From Paenibacillus silvestris (GTDB lineage: Bacteria; Bacillota; Bacilli; Paenibacillales; NBRC-103111), in NCBI RefSeq assembly GCF_009882985.1, contig NZ_WTUZ01000010.1, positions 434,352 to 498,351 on the forward strand: 64,000 nt of DNA, given 5' to 3'. Under the pieces are notes generated by a model. That model had not been told where the DNA came from. It searched no databases and saw only the letters and a list, made by a program, of their open reading frames with translations. Positions 9,561-18,375 of this stretch are shown piece by piece (within the stretch, counting starts at the first letter, position 1; each line of letters starts with the position of its first letter). The position numbers were made by a program, and so were the translations under genes.

Positions 9561-10115
9561 TTATACTTCCATGATTTCTTTTTCTTTAGCAGCCAAAACT
9601 TTTTCAACTTCAGCTACGAATTTATCCGTAAACTTCTGGATATCTTCTTGATGCTTACGGGATTCATCTTCCGAGATCCCTGCTTTTTCAAGCTTCTTGA
9701 TCTCGTCATTCGCATCGCGGCGAATATTACGAATAGCCACTTTGGCTTCTTCGCCGAATTTTTTGGTCATTTTAACAAGATCCGTACGACGCTCTTCCGT
9801 CAATGCCGGGATCACAATTCGAATTACGATACCATCATTAGATGGTGTTAAGCCCAAATCGGACTTCATGATTGCTTTCTCAATAGAAGACATGGAGCTT
9901 TTGTCCCACGGTTGAATAAGCAAAGTACGTGAATCAGGAGTAGTTAAATTCGCTAGTTGATTCACAGGTGTCATTGCTCCGTAATATTCCACTTGAATAC
10001 GATCCAATAAAGAAGGCGTAGCACGACCAGCACGTAGCGAAGTTAGGTCTCTTTTAAGTGCGCCGATGGCTTTATCCATCCGGTCTTCTGCGTTCTTTTT
10101 CACTGCTTGTGGCAT
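9561..10115 (-). CDS. frr: ribosome recycling factor
   Basis: Splits post-termination ribosomes together with EF-G. The length of 184 residues is the family norm. The N-terminal helix ([15 protein letters not shown]), the [11 protein letters not shown] segment near 28-38 and the [30 protein letters not shown] region of the helical bundle are all typical. ATG at 10115 follows GGGAGTG and lies three bases after the pyrH stop, so the two are surely cotranscribed. Confidence 0.97.
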   Translation of the reverse strand: MPQAVKKNAEDRMDKAIGALKRDLTSLRAGRATPSLLDRIQVEYYGAMTPVNQLANLTTPDSRTLLIQPWDKSSMSSIEKAIMKSDLGLTPSNDGIVIRIVIPALTEERRTDLVKMTKKFGEEAKVAIRNIRRDANDEIKKLEKAGISEDESRKHQEDIQKFTDKFVAEVEKVLAAKEKEIMEV

Positions 10116-10118
10116 CGA

Positions 10119-10928
<810 letters not shown>

Positions 10929-10931
10929 CTA

Positions 10932-11582
10932 TTATAGTTTAACTTGGGACATAACTTCTTCTGCGAAGTTTTCTTGTTTCTTCTCAAGGCCTTCACCAAG
11001 ACCGAAACGTACGAAACGACGAATGGAGATGTTCTCGCCGATTGCAGCGATTTTCTCGTTCAACAATTGGTCGATCGTTTTGTCTGGATCTTTAACGAAT
11101 TGTTGCTCCATCAAGCAGAACTCTTCGTAGTATTTACCGATACGTCCTTCAACCATTTTGTCAATGATTTTCTCTGGTTTGCCTTCGTTAAGAGCTTGGT
11201 TACGAAGAATTTCTTTTTCTTTTTCCAAAGCTTCTGTTGGCACTTCTTCACGACGAACATAAGTTGGGTTAGCCGCTGCGATATGCATAGCGATATCTTT
11301 ACAGAAAGTTCTGAATTGTTCTGTTTTACCTACGAAGTCAGTTTCACAGTTGATCTCAACAAGAACACCAACTTTACCTCCAGCGTGGATGTAAGATTCT
11401 ACTGCGCCTTCAGTTGCGATACGACCTGCTTTGTTAGCTGCCGCGGAAAGACCTTTCTCGCGAAGCAATTCGCCAGCTTTTGTGATATCACCATTTGCTT
11501 CTTCAAGCGCTTTTTTGCAATCCAACATTCCTGCGCCTGTTTTTTCACGTAATTCTTTCACTTGTGCTGCTGTAACTGCCAT
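10932..11582 (-). CDS. tsf: elongation factor Ts
   Basis: Guanine-nucleotide exchange factor for EF-Tu. The N-terminal UBA-like domain ([19 protein letters not shown]) is followed by the core dimerisation domain containing CETDFVGKT near residue 80. The length of 216 residues matches the short Paenibacillus/Clostridium form; B. subtilis EF-Ts is longer (about 293), lacking here part of the second core subdomain. ATG at 11582 follows GGGAGG. The gene follows rpsB across a strong hairpin. Confidence 0.97.
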   Translation of the reverse strand: MAVTAAQVKELREKTGAGMLDCKKALEEANGDITKAGELLREKGLSAAANKAGRIATEGAVESYIHAGGKVGVLVEINCETDFVGKTEQFRTFCKDIAMHIAAANPTYVRREEVPTEALEKEKEILRNQALNEGKPEKIIDKMVEGRIGKYYEEFCLMEQQFVKDPDKTIDQLLNEKIAAIGENISIRRFVRFGLGEGLEKKQENFAEEVMSQVKL

Positions 11583-11628
11583 TGAAAGAAACCTCCCGTT
11601 TATGGTTTAATATGTAACGCCTTTGCTT

Positions 11629-11674
11629 TAAAAAAAGGGTGGTGACAGGCTGTTACACCTTCCAACCACCCTTT
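11629..11674 (-). terminator. intrinsic terminator between rpsB and tsf
   Basis: AAGGGTGG pairs with CCACCCTT around a 22-nt loop and is followed by a T-run of seven on the minus strand, about 16 bp after the rpsB stop. It could act as an attenuator lowering tsf relative to rpsB. Confidence 0.85.
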
Positions 11675-11689
11675 TCTCATTCCTATAAA

Positions 11690-12388
11690 TTAAGCTGTTG
11701 TTTGTTCGCCTTGGTGTGCTTCGATAACTGCGTCAGCAATTTTCGCTGTAAGCAATTTAACTGCACGAATCGCATCATCGTTACCTGGGATCACGTAGTC
11801 GATCTCGTCCGGATCACAGTTTGTATCAACGATACCAACGATTGGGATACCCAATTTACGAGCTTCTGCAACAGCAATACGCTCTTTACGTGGATCGATA
11901 ATGAATAGTGCGCTAGGCAAGGATTTCATGTTTTTGATTCCGCCCAAGAATTTCTCAAGACGATCTTTCTCTTTACGGAGAATGATAACTTCTTTCTTAG
12001 GTAGAACTTCGAATGTACCGTCCTCTTCCCATCTTTCAAGAGTTTTCAAACGGTCAATACGTTTTTGAATTGTTTGGAAGTTAGTAAGCGTACCACCCAA
12101 CCAACGTTGGTTGATGAAGTACATTCCGCAACGTTCTGCTTCTTCAGCAACGGAATCTTGAGCTTGTTTTTTAGTTCCTACGAAAAGGATTGTACCATTA
12201 TCTTCAGATACGGATTTAACAAAGTTGTAAGCTTCCTCAACTTTTTTAACCGTTTTTTGTAGATCGATAATGTAAATTCCGTTTCTTTCTGTGAAAATGT
12301 ACTTGTCCATTTTCGGGTTCCAACGACGTGTTTGGTGACCGAAATGTACGCCAGCTTCTAAAAGCTGTTTCATGGAGATAACTGCCAT
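11690..12388 (-). CDS. rpsB: 30S ribosomal protein S2
   Basis: Small-subunit ribosomal protein. The N-terminus [19 protein letters not shown] and the internal TNFQTIQKR and [12 protein letters not shown] segments are classic S2. I chose ATG at 12388 (232 residues), with GGAGG eight bases upstream; TTG at 12394 would add only two residues and lies closer to the ribosome site. It heads the cluster running down to polC and has its own strong promoter upstream. Confidence 0.97.
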   Translation of the reverse strand: MAVISMKQLLEAGVHFGHQTRRWNPKMDKYIFTERNGIYIIDLQKTVKKVEEAYNFVKSVSEDNGTILFVGTKKQAQDSVAEEAERCGMYFINQRWLGGTLTNFQTIQKRIDRLKTLERWEEDGTFEVLPKKEVIILRKEKDRLEKFLGGIKNMKSLPSALFIIDPRKERIAVAEARKLGIPIVGIVDTNCDPDEIDYVIPGNDDAIRAVKLLTAKIADAVIEAHQGEQTTA

Positions 12389-12511
12389 CCCCAATCCCTC
12401 CTCTAAAATGGTTTATTTGGTATCCGCCGCCTGTCGCATCTTTGCATATAACTTACCAATGTAAGCACCAATATACAAATTGACTGGCGTGAGTTTTTAA
12501 CACCGTGAATA

Positions 12512-12540
12512 AATATACCACAACTGAAATCCCTATGCAA
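12512..12540 (-). promoter_or_regulatory. sigma-A promoter of the rpsB cluster
   Basis: TTGCAT and TATATT are exactly 17 bp apart on the minus strand. About 115 nt of leader follows before the rpsB start; it contains a small CTTAC/GTAAG hairpin and could hold an S2 autoregulatory site, which I cannot confirm. Confidence 0.8.
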
Positions 12541-12587
12541 CCTTTTGTCGATAACGTATTTTCGTGTTGAAATAAGGATCTTTTAAT

Positions 12588-12620
12588 AAAAAAAGACCTC
12601 AAAATATAGATCAATTTGAG
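12588..12620 (-). terminator. intrinsic terminator ending the sigD-tail genes
   Basis: CTCAAA/TTTGAG stem with an A/T-rich loop followed by GTCTTTTTTT on the minus strand, starting 6 bp after the stop of the preceding gene. It separates the fla/che tail from the rpsB promoter. Confidence 0.7.
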
Positions 12621-12626
12621 TGTCTA

Positions 12627-13145
12627 CTACTGCTTTGTTATGAGATTCAATACAACCTTCTGCATATCCATCGGCCCTTCAAAAACGTGGGAGCCAACTT
12701 GCAACTTGGTGTTCCCACCTTGCTTTTCAAGTTCAGTGGCAAATGCTTTGCGATCGCTAATAAGACCGGATTTCACAAGAAGCTCGCTAACAGCCGTTGC
12801 ATCAAGATTAGGCTGCACATAGATAACCGTTCTAACTACCGTTTCTACTTTCGACTGCTCTTGAGGCTGCTCTTGAGGTTTAGCCGCGGCTAACTTGTCC
12901 GCTTCTTCCTTCACCTTTTTTTGAACAGATGCATCCATTTCTGCTTGCGTATACATTTTTGTGCCTAAATCAAATACTTGATAATACTTAGCAGCTTCCT
13001 CTTTCAACTTCTGAGGATCCATTTCATCAAGAGCTAATCCAGAGTTGCCCGGTGCGCTCGCCCGAACTGACATCATTTGCAGCAGCAAGGCCCCAACAAT
13101 GATCCCTGTTCCAATACCTAAAATATACGAACGATTCCTAAGCAC
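12627..13145 (-). CDS. small membrane-anchored protein with an MltG-N-terminal-like domain
   Basis: Function unknown. The 172-residue protein has one membrane helix at about residues 7-26, then a charged, partly coiled region with Gln/Glu/Pro repeats (near 95), and a C-terminal domain of about 70 residues. That domain (VSELLVKSGLISDRKAF...LQVGSHVFEGPMDMQKVV) resembles the LysM-like N-terminal part of YceG/MltG lytic transglycosylases, but no catalytic domain follows. The start is GTG at 13145 after AGGAGGAG, overlapping the previous gene by 8 bp. It is last before the terminator, so it probably ends the transcript running from sigD. An envelope role is an inference. Confidence 0.7.
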   Translation of the reverse strand: MLRNRSYILGIGTGIIVGALLLQMMSVRASAPGNSGLALDEMDPQKLKEEAAKYYQVFDLGTKMYTQAEMDASVQKKVKEEADKLAAAKPQEQPQEQSKVETVVRTVIYVQPNLDATAVSELLVKSGLISDRKAFATELEKQGGNTKLQVGSHVFEGPMDMQKVVLNLITKQ

Positions 13146-13707
13146 GGGTCTGCTCCTCCTGTCGGGAAAGCTGTAGGATCAAACTAACCTCACCTTTATT
13201 CATCCCTAATTTCTTAGCAATAGCTTCGACGCCTTTACCCTGATCATGCAAAGTAAATAGCTCAGCATATCGGCTTTTCATACTCAAACCTGCATAAACT
13301 GGCTCTTCTTCCAAAACAGGTGGCTCTAGGACCACAGTAGAATTCATGATCTGAGTCTCTCCCTCGGCTGCCTGCTGTTCCTCAAACGAAGTTAAAGTTC
13401 CTTGATCTTTGACATGCACTTTAGTCAACTCTTGTGACAGCTCATGCTTCTGCTTCTCCAAAGTTTCCAACCTGCCTGCCAGTTTCGCAAGCTCAACCTC
13501 ATAATCTTGTTTGGTCTTCGAAAATAGATCAAGCAGCGATTGATTCTGCTCATCCATCTCCGCGGCAAAGTGTTCTATCGTTTCCTCGATCTCCTGAACG
13601 ACAGTCATCTTATCGGAAGATGCCACTTGTTCCTTTGGCAGAAAACGTGCATAAACAATCACTACCAGCCCTAAAAGCACGACATACATCCACGGCTGCA
13701 TAGCCAC
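13138..13707 (-). CDS. SwrB-like membrane-anchored coiled-coil protein
   Basis: A 189-residue protein with an N-terminal membrane helix (residues 7-22), a coiled coil at about 35-95, an acidic linker and a C-terminal helix-turn-helix-like segment (AELFTLHDQGKGVEAIAKKLGMNKGEVSLILQL, split by its helices). B. subtilis places swrB (ylxL), an N-terminally anchored activator of flagellar export-gate assembly, right after sigD, and the layout here is the same. I infer a SwrB-type role from position and architecture, not from clear sequence identity. GTG at 13707 follows AAAGGTG. Confidence 0.6.
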   Translation of the reverse strand: MAMQPWMYVVLLGLVVIVYARFLPKEQVASSDKMTVVQEIEETIEHFAAEMDEQNQSLLDLFSKTKQDYEVELAKLAGRLETLEKQKHELSQELTKVHVKDQGTLTSFEEQQAAEGETQIMNSTVVLEPPVLEEEPVYAGLSMKSRYAELFTLHDQGKGVEAIAKKLGMNKGEVSLILQLSRQEEQTRA

Positions 13708-13743
13708 TTATGTTCACCTTTTCCTATTCAATGAAATAACGCA

Positions 13744-14067
13744 TTATAAGGATAAATCAATATGATGTCCTTTGTACGGATGATTCGGTTGATGTTCAGG
13801 TTCAGATGAGGCTGTGGACGAAGCCTTTTTATCCTTAGACTTCCTCTCAGCCATCTGTTGCTTCTTCCCACCGTGATCATGAATATCAGTTCTAGCACTT
13901 TCCTCAAGCTTACTGCTGCGGTGTCTGTCTCTCTCTGTAGATTGAGCAGACTGATTCTCTAAAATCGTCTCATCTTGGCGAGGTTTCTGCATCAATTGAT
14001 TTTGGCGAATCCCAGCCTCATCATTTTTGTGCACAGCGAACTGTAAATCGATGGCTTTCAAACTCAT
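13744..14067 (-). CDS. short charged hypothetical protein
   Basis: A 107-residue, very hydrophilic protein without a signal peptide or membrane segment. Only the first 30 residues (MSLKAIDLQFAVHKNDEAG...) look ordered; the rest is Gln/Glu/Lys/Ser-rich and ends in a His-containing tail. I do not recognise a domain. It lies between the FapA-like gene and the SwrB-like gene, 19 bp after the former, and its compact spacing argues that it is a real member of the sigD-tail transcript. A flagellar or motility role would be guilt by association only. Confidence 0.55.
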   Translation of the reverse strand: MSLKAIDLQFAVHKNDEAGIRQNQLMQKPRQDETILENQSAQSTERDRHRSSKLEESARTDIHDHGGKKQQMAERKSKDKKASSTASSEPEHQPNHPYKGHHIDLSL

Positions 14068-14086
14068 CGCCTGCTCACTCCTTCAC

Positions 14087-15496
14087 TCACACATAAGCAC
14101 TCATTGAAATATCTCCGTCGCTCAAGCGGAACGTCATGCGGTTAGTCGAATCTTTGATAAACTTCGTGTAACGGCCAATGACAATCTTCGTTCCACCGTA
14201 GACGGTCGACAAGACTTCAACCTTCGCTTGTTCAGAGTCTTCTAAAGATTTTTCTATTTCAAGAATACGTTCCTTGATCGTATTTTGCTCTTCAATACTT
14301 TGCTTTTTCGTATGATTCAGCTTAACTCTCATAGCTAATTTATCTGGAGTAAGTTGTCCAGCAGCAGCTAATGAATCCAACAGTGAAAGAGCTTTATCCG
14401 TTTTGTCCAAATTCTCCATAAATACCCGCAGCTGATTGCGCAAATGTATCATTTCATTCCGGAGTTCAGGCAATACACCAACTTCAATGACAGTTGTGGT
14501 TGACATGGAGTTCCCGATTGTACGTGCAGTCACACGTTCTCCTGCTTGTATCGTGCCGCCTACGATAAGTCCCTTAGCACCATTACAGCTAACTGCTTTG
14601 CCAGCTCGAATAGTTGAATGCATTATGCTTTGTGAAACTTTTAATTCACCTAACACTTCAACGGTCGCATCTTGAATAAAAGAGCTTTTTACATTTTTAC
14701 CGGCTTTCACGTAGGCTTTATTTTGACCTACAATACCAGCGTTTATCTCAATCGAGCCATCTGCTTCAAGCTCTGCGGCTTCTACGCCTCCAGTGACGCG
14801 AATATCGCCCGCAGCACGGATTTTAAATCCAGGCAAAACATTACCACGGACAACAACTGTACCGATAAAATCAATATTTCCAATATGATAATCTACATCT
14901 CCATTGACTTCATACACAGGAAATACGTTAATCTTATCTCGATCTGTTTTGACAACCATCCCATCAATCAGAGCATAAAGCCCCTTTTGCTCGGCGTCTG
15001 CAATAACATTCTTTCCTATTTTAAAACGAGCTTCTTTCCCAGCTTTCGTAAAAATCGTCTCACCGGTTACTGCACGTCCCGGAGTGCCCTCGGTAGCCAA
15101 GAATCGCTCCCCAATAAGCTGTCCTTTTCTTACATTATGTAGGGATACCACTTCTTTATAATTTACCCTGCCGTCATCCAGCTCTTGAGGTTTTTTGTCA
15201 TTCTCATCAAAATCAAAAATATAAGAAATATAGCCGTTTGCACCTAGTTCTGCCTTTGTCCCTGTAGCGATAATTAACTTTTGTTGATAAAAAGATTTAG
15301 GATTCGCAGCTATTTGAGCTAGCAATGGTCGATTCAATCCATGTATAATCCGGTTTTTCTGAACTAATTCTTCCAATTGAGCAGCTGTTACTATTAAAGT
15401 ATCATCTATATTATTAATAAGTAAAAATGCTGACAATTTATCATCCGAGATGGAAATACTGATGTAATAATCTAAAGGCATGTTCCTCTCAAGCAT
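14087..15496 (-). CDS. FapA/DUF342-family protein
   Basis: A 469-residue protein with an N-terminal domain, a central polymer-like region rich in Gly/Val repeats at about 190-330 (IGNIDFIGTVVVRGNV, IRAAGDIRVTGGVEAAEL, and so on), and a C-terminal coiled coil with basic and acidic heptads at about 345-420. This matches the FapA (DUF342) family, whose right-handed beta-helix cores are linked to cell-surface or polarity functions in other bacteria. The start at 15496 has AAGGGTGG six bases upstream; a later ATG at 15481 has poorer spacing. It follows sigD at 33 bp, a common place for this family in Firmicutes. Confidence 0.8.
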   Translation of the reverse strand: MLERNMPLDYYISISISDDKLSAFLLINNIDDTLIVTAAQLEELVQKNRIIHGLNRPLLAQIAANPKSFYQQKLIIATGTKAELGANGYISYIFDFDENDKKPQELDDGRVNYKEVVSLHNVRKGQLIGERFLATEGTPGRAVTGETIFTKAGKEARFKIGKNVIADAEQKGLYALIDGMVVKTDRDKINVFPVYEVNGDVDYHIGNIDFIGTVVVRGNVLPGFKIRAAGDIRVTGGVEAAELEADGSIEINAGIVGQNKAYVKAGKNVKSSFIQDATVEVLGELKVSQSIMHSTIRAGKAVSCNGAKGLIVGGTIQAGERVTARTIGNSMSTTTVIEVGVLPELRNEMIHLRNQLRVFMENLDKTDKALSLLDSLAAAGQLTPDKLAMRVKLNHTKKQSIEEQNTIKERILEIEKSLEDSEQAKVEVLSTVYGGTKIVIGRYTKFIKDSTNRMTFRLSDGDISMSAYV

Positions 15497-15529
15497 GGAA
15501 TTCCACCCTTCAACTTAAGCAAGTTTATA

Positions 15530-16318
15530 TTAAGTATCTTGAAACAGCTGATTCTTAAATCGGCTAAGTACACCCTTTAACCGAAGTATCGCTTTTGAAT
15601 GCAGTTGTGAAATGCGTGAAGGAGAAAGGCTCATAACCTCAGCGATTTCACTTAAAGAGAGTTCCTCGAAATAAAATAACGAAACCACGGTACGTTCCTT
15701 TTCCGTTAAGCGTTCAATAGCTTTGGCAAGCGATTCTTTGAGATAAAACTCGTTCACTTGAAACTCCGGATTTTTGGCTTTTTCATCAACAAGCAAGGAG
15801 AGCCGCGTTTCCGAATCTTCTTCCCGAATTGGATCATCAATCGAACACACTGTCGTAATAGAAATATCTTGAAGCATCTGTTGGAAATCTTGCTCACTGA
15901 CCTGCAAGTATGCGCTGATCTCGGCATCCGTCACAGAACGAAGATACTGTTGTTCAAGCTTTTGGTAGGCATCTTCAACCTTTTTGGCCTTTTCTCTAAC
16001 AGAGCGCGGGACCCAATCTCCTTGCCTTAGGCCATCGATGATGGAGCCTCGGATTCGCCAAGATGCATAAGTTTCAAATTGTAATCCGCGGGCATAATCA
16101 AATTTCTCCACGGCATCAATAAGACCCATCACGCCATAGCTGGACAGGTCCTCTTTCGAGACGCTTTTGGGTAGTCCAATGGCTAGACGTCCAGAAACAT
16201 AATCGACTAAAGGCAAGTAACTCTCAATCAGTGCCTGCTTAGCGGGTACCCAGCCTTCTTCTTTCCACTGCTTCCATAAGTCGAAATTCGCTAGTTGTGA
16301 TTGCTTTTGTTCGATCAT
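15530..16318 (-). CDS. sigD: flagellar/motility sigma factor SigD (FliA, sigma-28)
   Basis: RNA polymerase sigma factor for late flagellar, chemoreceptor and autolysin genes. In 262 residues it has region 2 (GVMGLIDAVEKFDYARGLQFETYASWRIRGSI split over residues 65-95), region 3 (VPRSVREKAKK) and region 4 with the helix-turn-helix LSLSEIAEVMSLSPSRISQLHSKA. The sequence is SigD/FliA-type, lacking the N-terminal region 1.1. As in B. subtilis it is near the 3' end of the fla/che operon, where transcript abundance helps set the motile fraction. No flgM is in this window. Confidence 0.96.
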   Translation of the reverse strand: MIEQKQSQLANFDLWKQWKEEGWVPAKQALIESYLPLVDYVSGRLAIGLPKSVSKEDLSSYGVMGLIDAVEKFDYARGLQFETYASWRIRGSIIDGLRQGDWVPRSVREKAKKVEDAYQKLEQQYLRSVTDAEISAYLQVSEQDFQQMLQDISITTVCSIDDPIREEDSETRLSLLVDEKAKNPEFQVNEFYLKESLAKAIERLTEKERTVVSLFYFEELSLSEIAEVMSLSPSRISQLHSKAILRLKGVLSRFKNQLFQDT

Positions 16319-16337
16319 GATTTACGTTTCACCATCC

Positions 16338-16772
16338 TTAGTCTTCTGACATTCGCCTTAAGGCACCCGCCAGTTGTTCAGGGTCCAGATTATTCTTGGT
16401 GACTAACTTAGGTGGATTCAGTGGTGAAAATTGCATGTCAGCTGATGACGGCGCATGATTATTGCCTAAGTTAGCTTTCAACAATTCACGTGTTTCCTCA
16501 TCTTCTTCTGGAGTCGTCATATCCAACGTTTGACCAACCGATGAATCTGGCGTCATATTCGCATCTTGGGATTGGCTTGCTGCATGTTCAGCCCCAATCA
16601 TTAGGCCTAGTACCCATCGAAAGCCAAAGGTAAGAATAAATAAAATAAGAAAACTATAAACACTTTTTAGACAGGAAGTTAACAACAAGTTATGGCCAAT
16701 GGATAATCCAAAAGTAAATAAACCTGCCAACCCTGCTACTACGAAATTTATCCGAATGGTACCAATCATCAT
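16338..16772 (-). CDS. hypothetical two-helix membrane protein between cheD and sigD
   Basis: Not recognised. The 144 residues start with two hydrophobic helices (about 9-29 and 38-60), then a soluble tail rich in acidic residues, Asn and Pro that ends GALRRMSED. The start codon overlaps the cheD stop (TAATG), so it is translationally coupled. The B. subtilis operon has nothing between cheD and sigD, so this is an insertion in this lineage. Its tail has no motif I can name. Confidence 0.65.
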   Translation of the reverse strand: MMIGTIRINFVVAGLAGLFTFGLSIGHNLLLTSCLKSVYSFLILFILTFGFRWVLGLMIGAEHAASQSQDANMTPDSSVGQTLDMTTPEEDEETRELLKANLGNNHAPSSADMQFSPLNPPKLVTKNNLDPEQLAGALRRMSED

Positions 16773-17266
16773 TAAATTTCTTTCACTCCTAATTGGACAC
16801 TTCGAATGACTAGAATACCGGTTTCACTGTGAAATTCTATCGTTCGGCCGTAATTCGCTCCAGTATCCTCTGCACGAATTGGAATTCTGTATTTATTCAA
16901 CATTTCTTTACAAGATTCTACATTTCTCGGGCCAATCCTCATCGTATCATTATTTCCAGCAAATGCAAACATCTGAGCGCCGCCGGCGAGCTTAGCTTCA
17001 AGCTTACTAATGCTGGCACCCAGCTGCTCCATTCTGGCGATCAACTCAGGTATTGCGGTATCCGCATATTTCGCAATGTTCAAGGAACCTTCGCGGGCAA
17101 TTTCTGAGGATGGCAGCATGACATGTGCCATACCAGCTACTTTCACGCGGCTATCATAAAGCGTAACGCCTACACATGAGCCTAAACCTGTAGTTTTCAA
17201 CACACCTGTAAGGTGAGCTACATTCAAGTCAGCCATGCCAACTTTAATCAAATTATCCTGGGTCAT
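16772..17266 (-). CDS. cheD: chemoreceptor glutamine deamidase CheD
   Basis: Deamidates receptor glutamines and partners CheC. The catalytic cysteine is C31 in GLGSCVGV and the histidine is H48 in GMAHVMLP, with the expected conserved Thr in the following segment. The length is 164 residues. The start overlaps cheC by 4 bp, which suits the CheC-CheD complex being made in equal amounts. CheD binding to CheC is known to raise CheC phosphatase activity in B. subtilis. Confidence 0.96.
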   Translation of the reverse strand: MTQDNLIKVGMADLNVAHLTGVLKTTGLGSCVGVTLYDSRVKVAGMAHVMLPSSEIAREGSLNIAKYADTAIPELIARMEQLGASISKLEAKLAGGAQMFAFAGNNDTMRIGPRNVESCKEMLNKYRIPIRAEDTGANYGRTIEFHSETGILVIRSVQLGVKEI

Positions 17267-17883
17267 GAAGAATCTACTCCTAATGCCGAAAATATTTTGC
17301 CAAACGATTCCGGATCAGGAATTAGGAAGAAATGTCCCTGTACTTCATTTTCCCCTTCCAAAAATTTGGTATCGATGAGGAGTGCCTGATCGCCCATTTG
17401 GCCAAATTGCAATAAACCATAACTTAATATGGCACCTGCCATATCGATTGCTAATGCTGGCACTGTAGGCTGCATGTTCAAGTTAGTAAAATCAGCAAGA
17501 GAAGAAAGATAAGAACCTGCAAGAATGTTGCCAATTTCATTTAAAGCCGATAACTCTAGCTCCGAATACTCTTCTTGATCTTCAATTTTCAATCCAATCA
17601 GATCCCGCAGCATATTCTTGGCAGCATCTAAATTGAGAATAAAGAACATATTTCCTGGAGCGTCTCCTTCTACCCGTAAGAAAATGGCAAGAACAACCGT
17701 CTCAGCCCCGCCAACACTTTCACAAATTTCTTCAAAAGGAAGCATCCTGACTTTGGGTACAAGCATATCAATTGGTTTATCCAATAGCGTAGATAGGGCG
17801 GTAGCAGCATGCCCCGCGCCTATATTACCAACTTCCTTGAGAACGTCCATTTGAAATTCTGCTAATTGGCTAAAAACGTCCAC
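17263..17883 (-). CDS. cheC: CheY-P phosphatase CheC
   Basis: Dephosphorylates CheY-P and is stimulated by CheD. Two copies of the phosphatase motif (E-x2-N on paired helices) are intact: E17/N20 in VLKEVGNIGAG and E116/N119 in LNEIGNILAG. The length of 206 residues is normal for the CheC class. GTG at 17883 follows an AGGGG site that overlaps the end of cheW. No CheZ is seen, so CheC and FliY are the candidate phosphatases of this system. Confidence 0.96.
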   Translation of the reverse strand: MDVFSQLAEFQMDVLKEVGNIGAGHAATALSTLLDKPIDMLVPKVRMLPFEEICESVGGAETVVLAIFLRVEGDAPGNMFFILNLDAAKNMLRDLIGLKIEDQEEYSELELSALNEIGNILAGSYLSSLADFTNLNMQPTVPALAIDMAGAILSYGLLQFGQMGDQALLIDTKFLEGENEVQGHFFLIPDPESFGKIFSALGVDSS

Positions 17884-17886
17884 AAG

Positions 17887-18348
17887 CTATTCCCCTAATC
17901 TTTCTAACTGAAGAATTTCGTCGCGGTTTAAAACCTGCTCTAAATTAAGCAGAACTAGCAATCTTTCCTCACCGACGCGCGCAATCCCATCGAGATACTT
18001 CGCTTTGATGCCGCCAACAATTTCTGGTGGAGTATCAATGTTATCCGTATCCAGGTCAATAACGTCATTAGCTGAATCTACGATCAAGCCCACTTCAAAT
18101 TCACCTGCTGATACGATGATAATACGAGAAGCATCTGAAATCGCTTGCTCTTCAAGTCCAAAACGTGAGCGCAGATTGATAATCGGAATGACAACACCGC
18201 GCAGATTAATTACACCTTTAACAAAATCAGGTGCTTTGGGAACACGCGTCATAGGCTGCATTCTTTCAATCGTTCTGACTTTCTCGACTTCCACGCCATA
18301 CTCTTCCGCTCCAAGTGCGAAGACAATTACTTTTTTTTCTTCTCCCAT
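17887..18348 (-). CDS. cheW: chemotaxis coupling protein CheW
   Basis: Scaffold linking CheA to chemoreceptors at the membrane. The 153-residue single-domain protein has the CheW fold signature: the N-terminal EYGVEVEKVRTIERM strand-helix, the RVPKAPDFVKGVINLRG segment near 38-52, and VDSANDVIDL near 90. It lies directly between cheA and cheC. Confidence 0.96.
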   Translation of the reverse strand: MGEEKKVIVFALGAEEYGVEVEKVRTIERMQPMTRVPKAPDFVKGVINLRGVVIPIINLRSRFGLEEQAISDASRIIIVSAGEFEVGLIVDSANDVIDLDTDNIDTPPEIVGGIKAKYLDGIARVGEERLLVLLNLEQVLNRDEILQLERLGE

Positions 18349-18375
18349 TGTAATATCCTCCTTAGAATTATGTAG

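Noticed and set aside
10944..11552. A 202-codon Phe/Cys-rich plus-strand frame opposite tsf.
   Set aside because: Composition reflects Lys/Glu codons of tsf read backwards.
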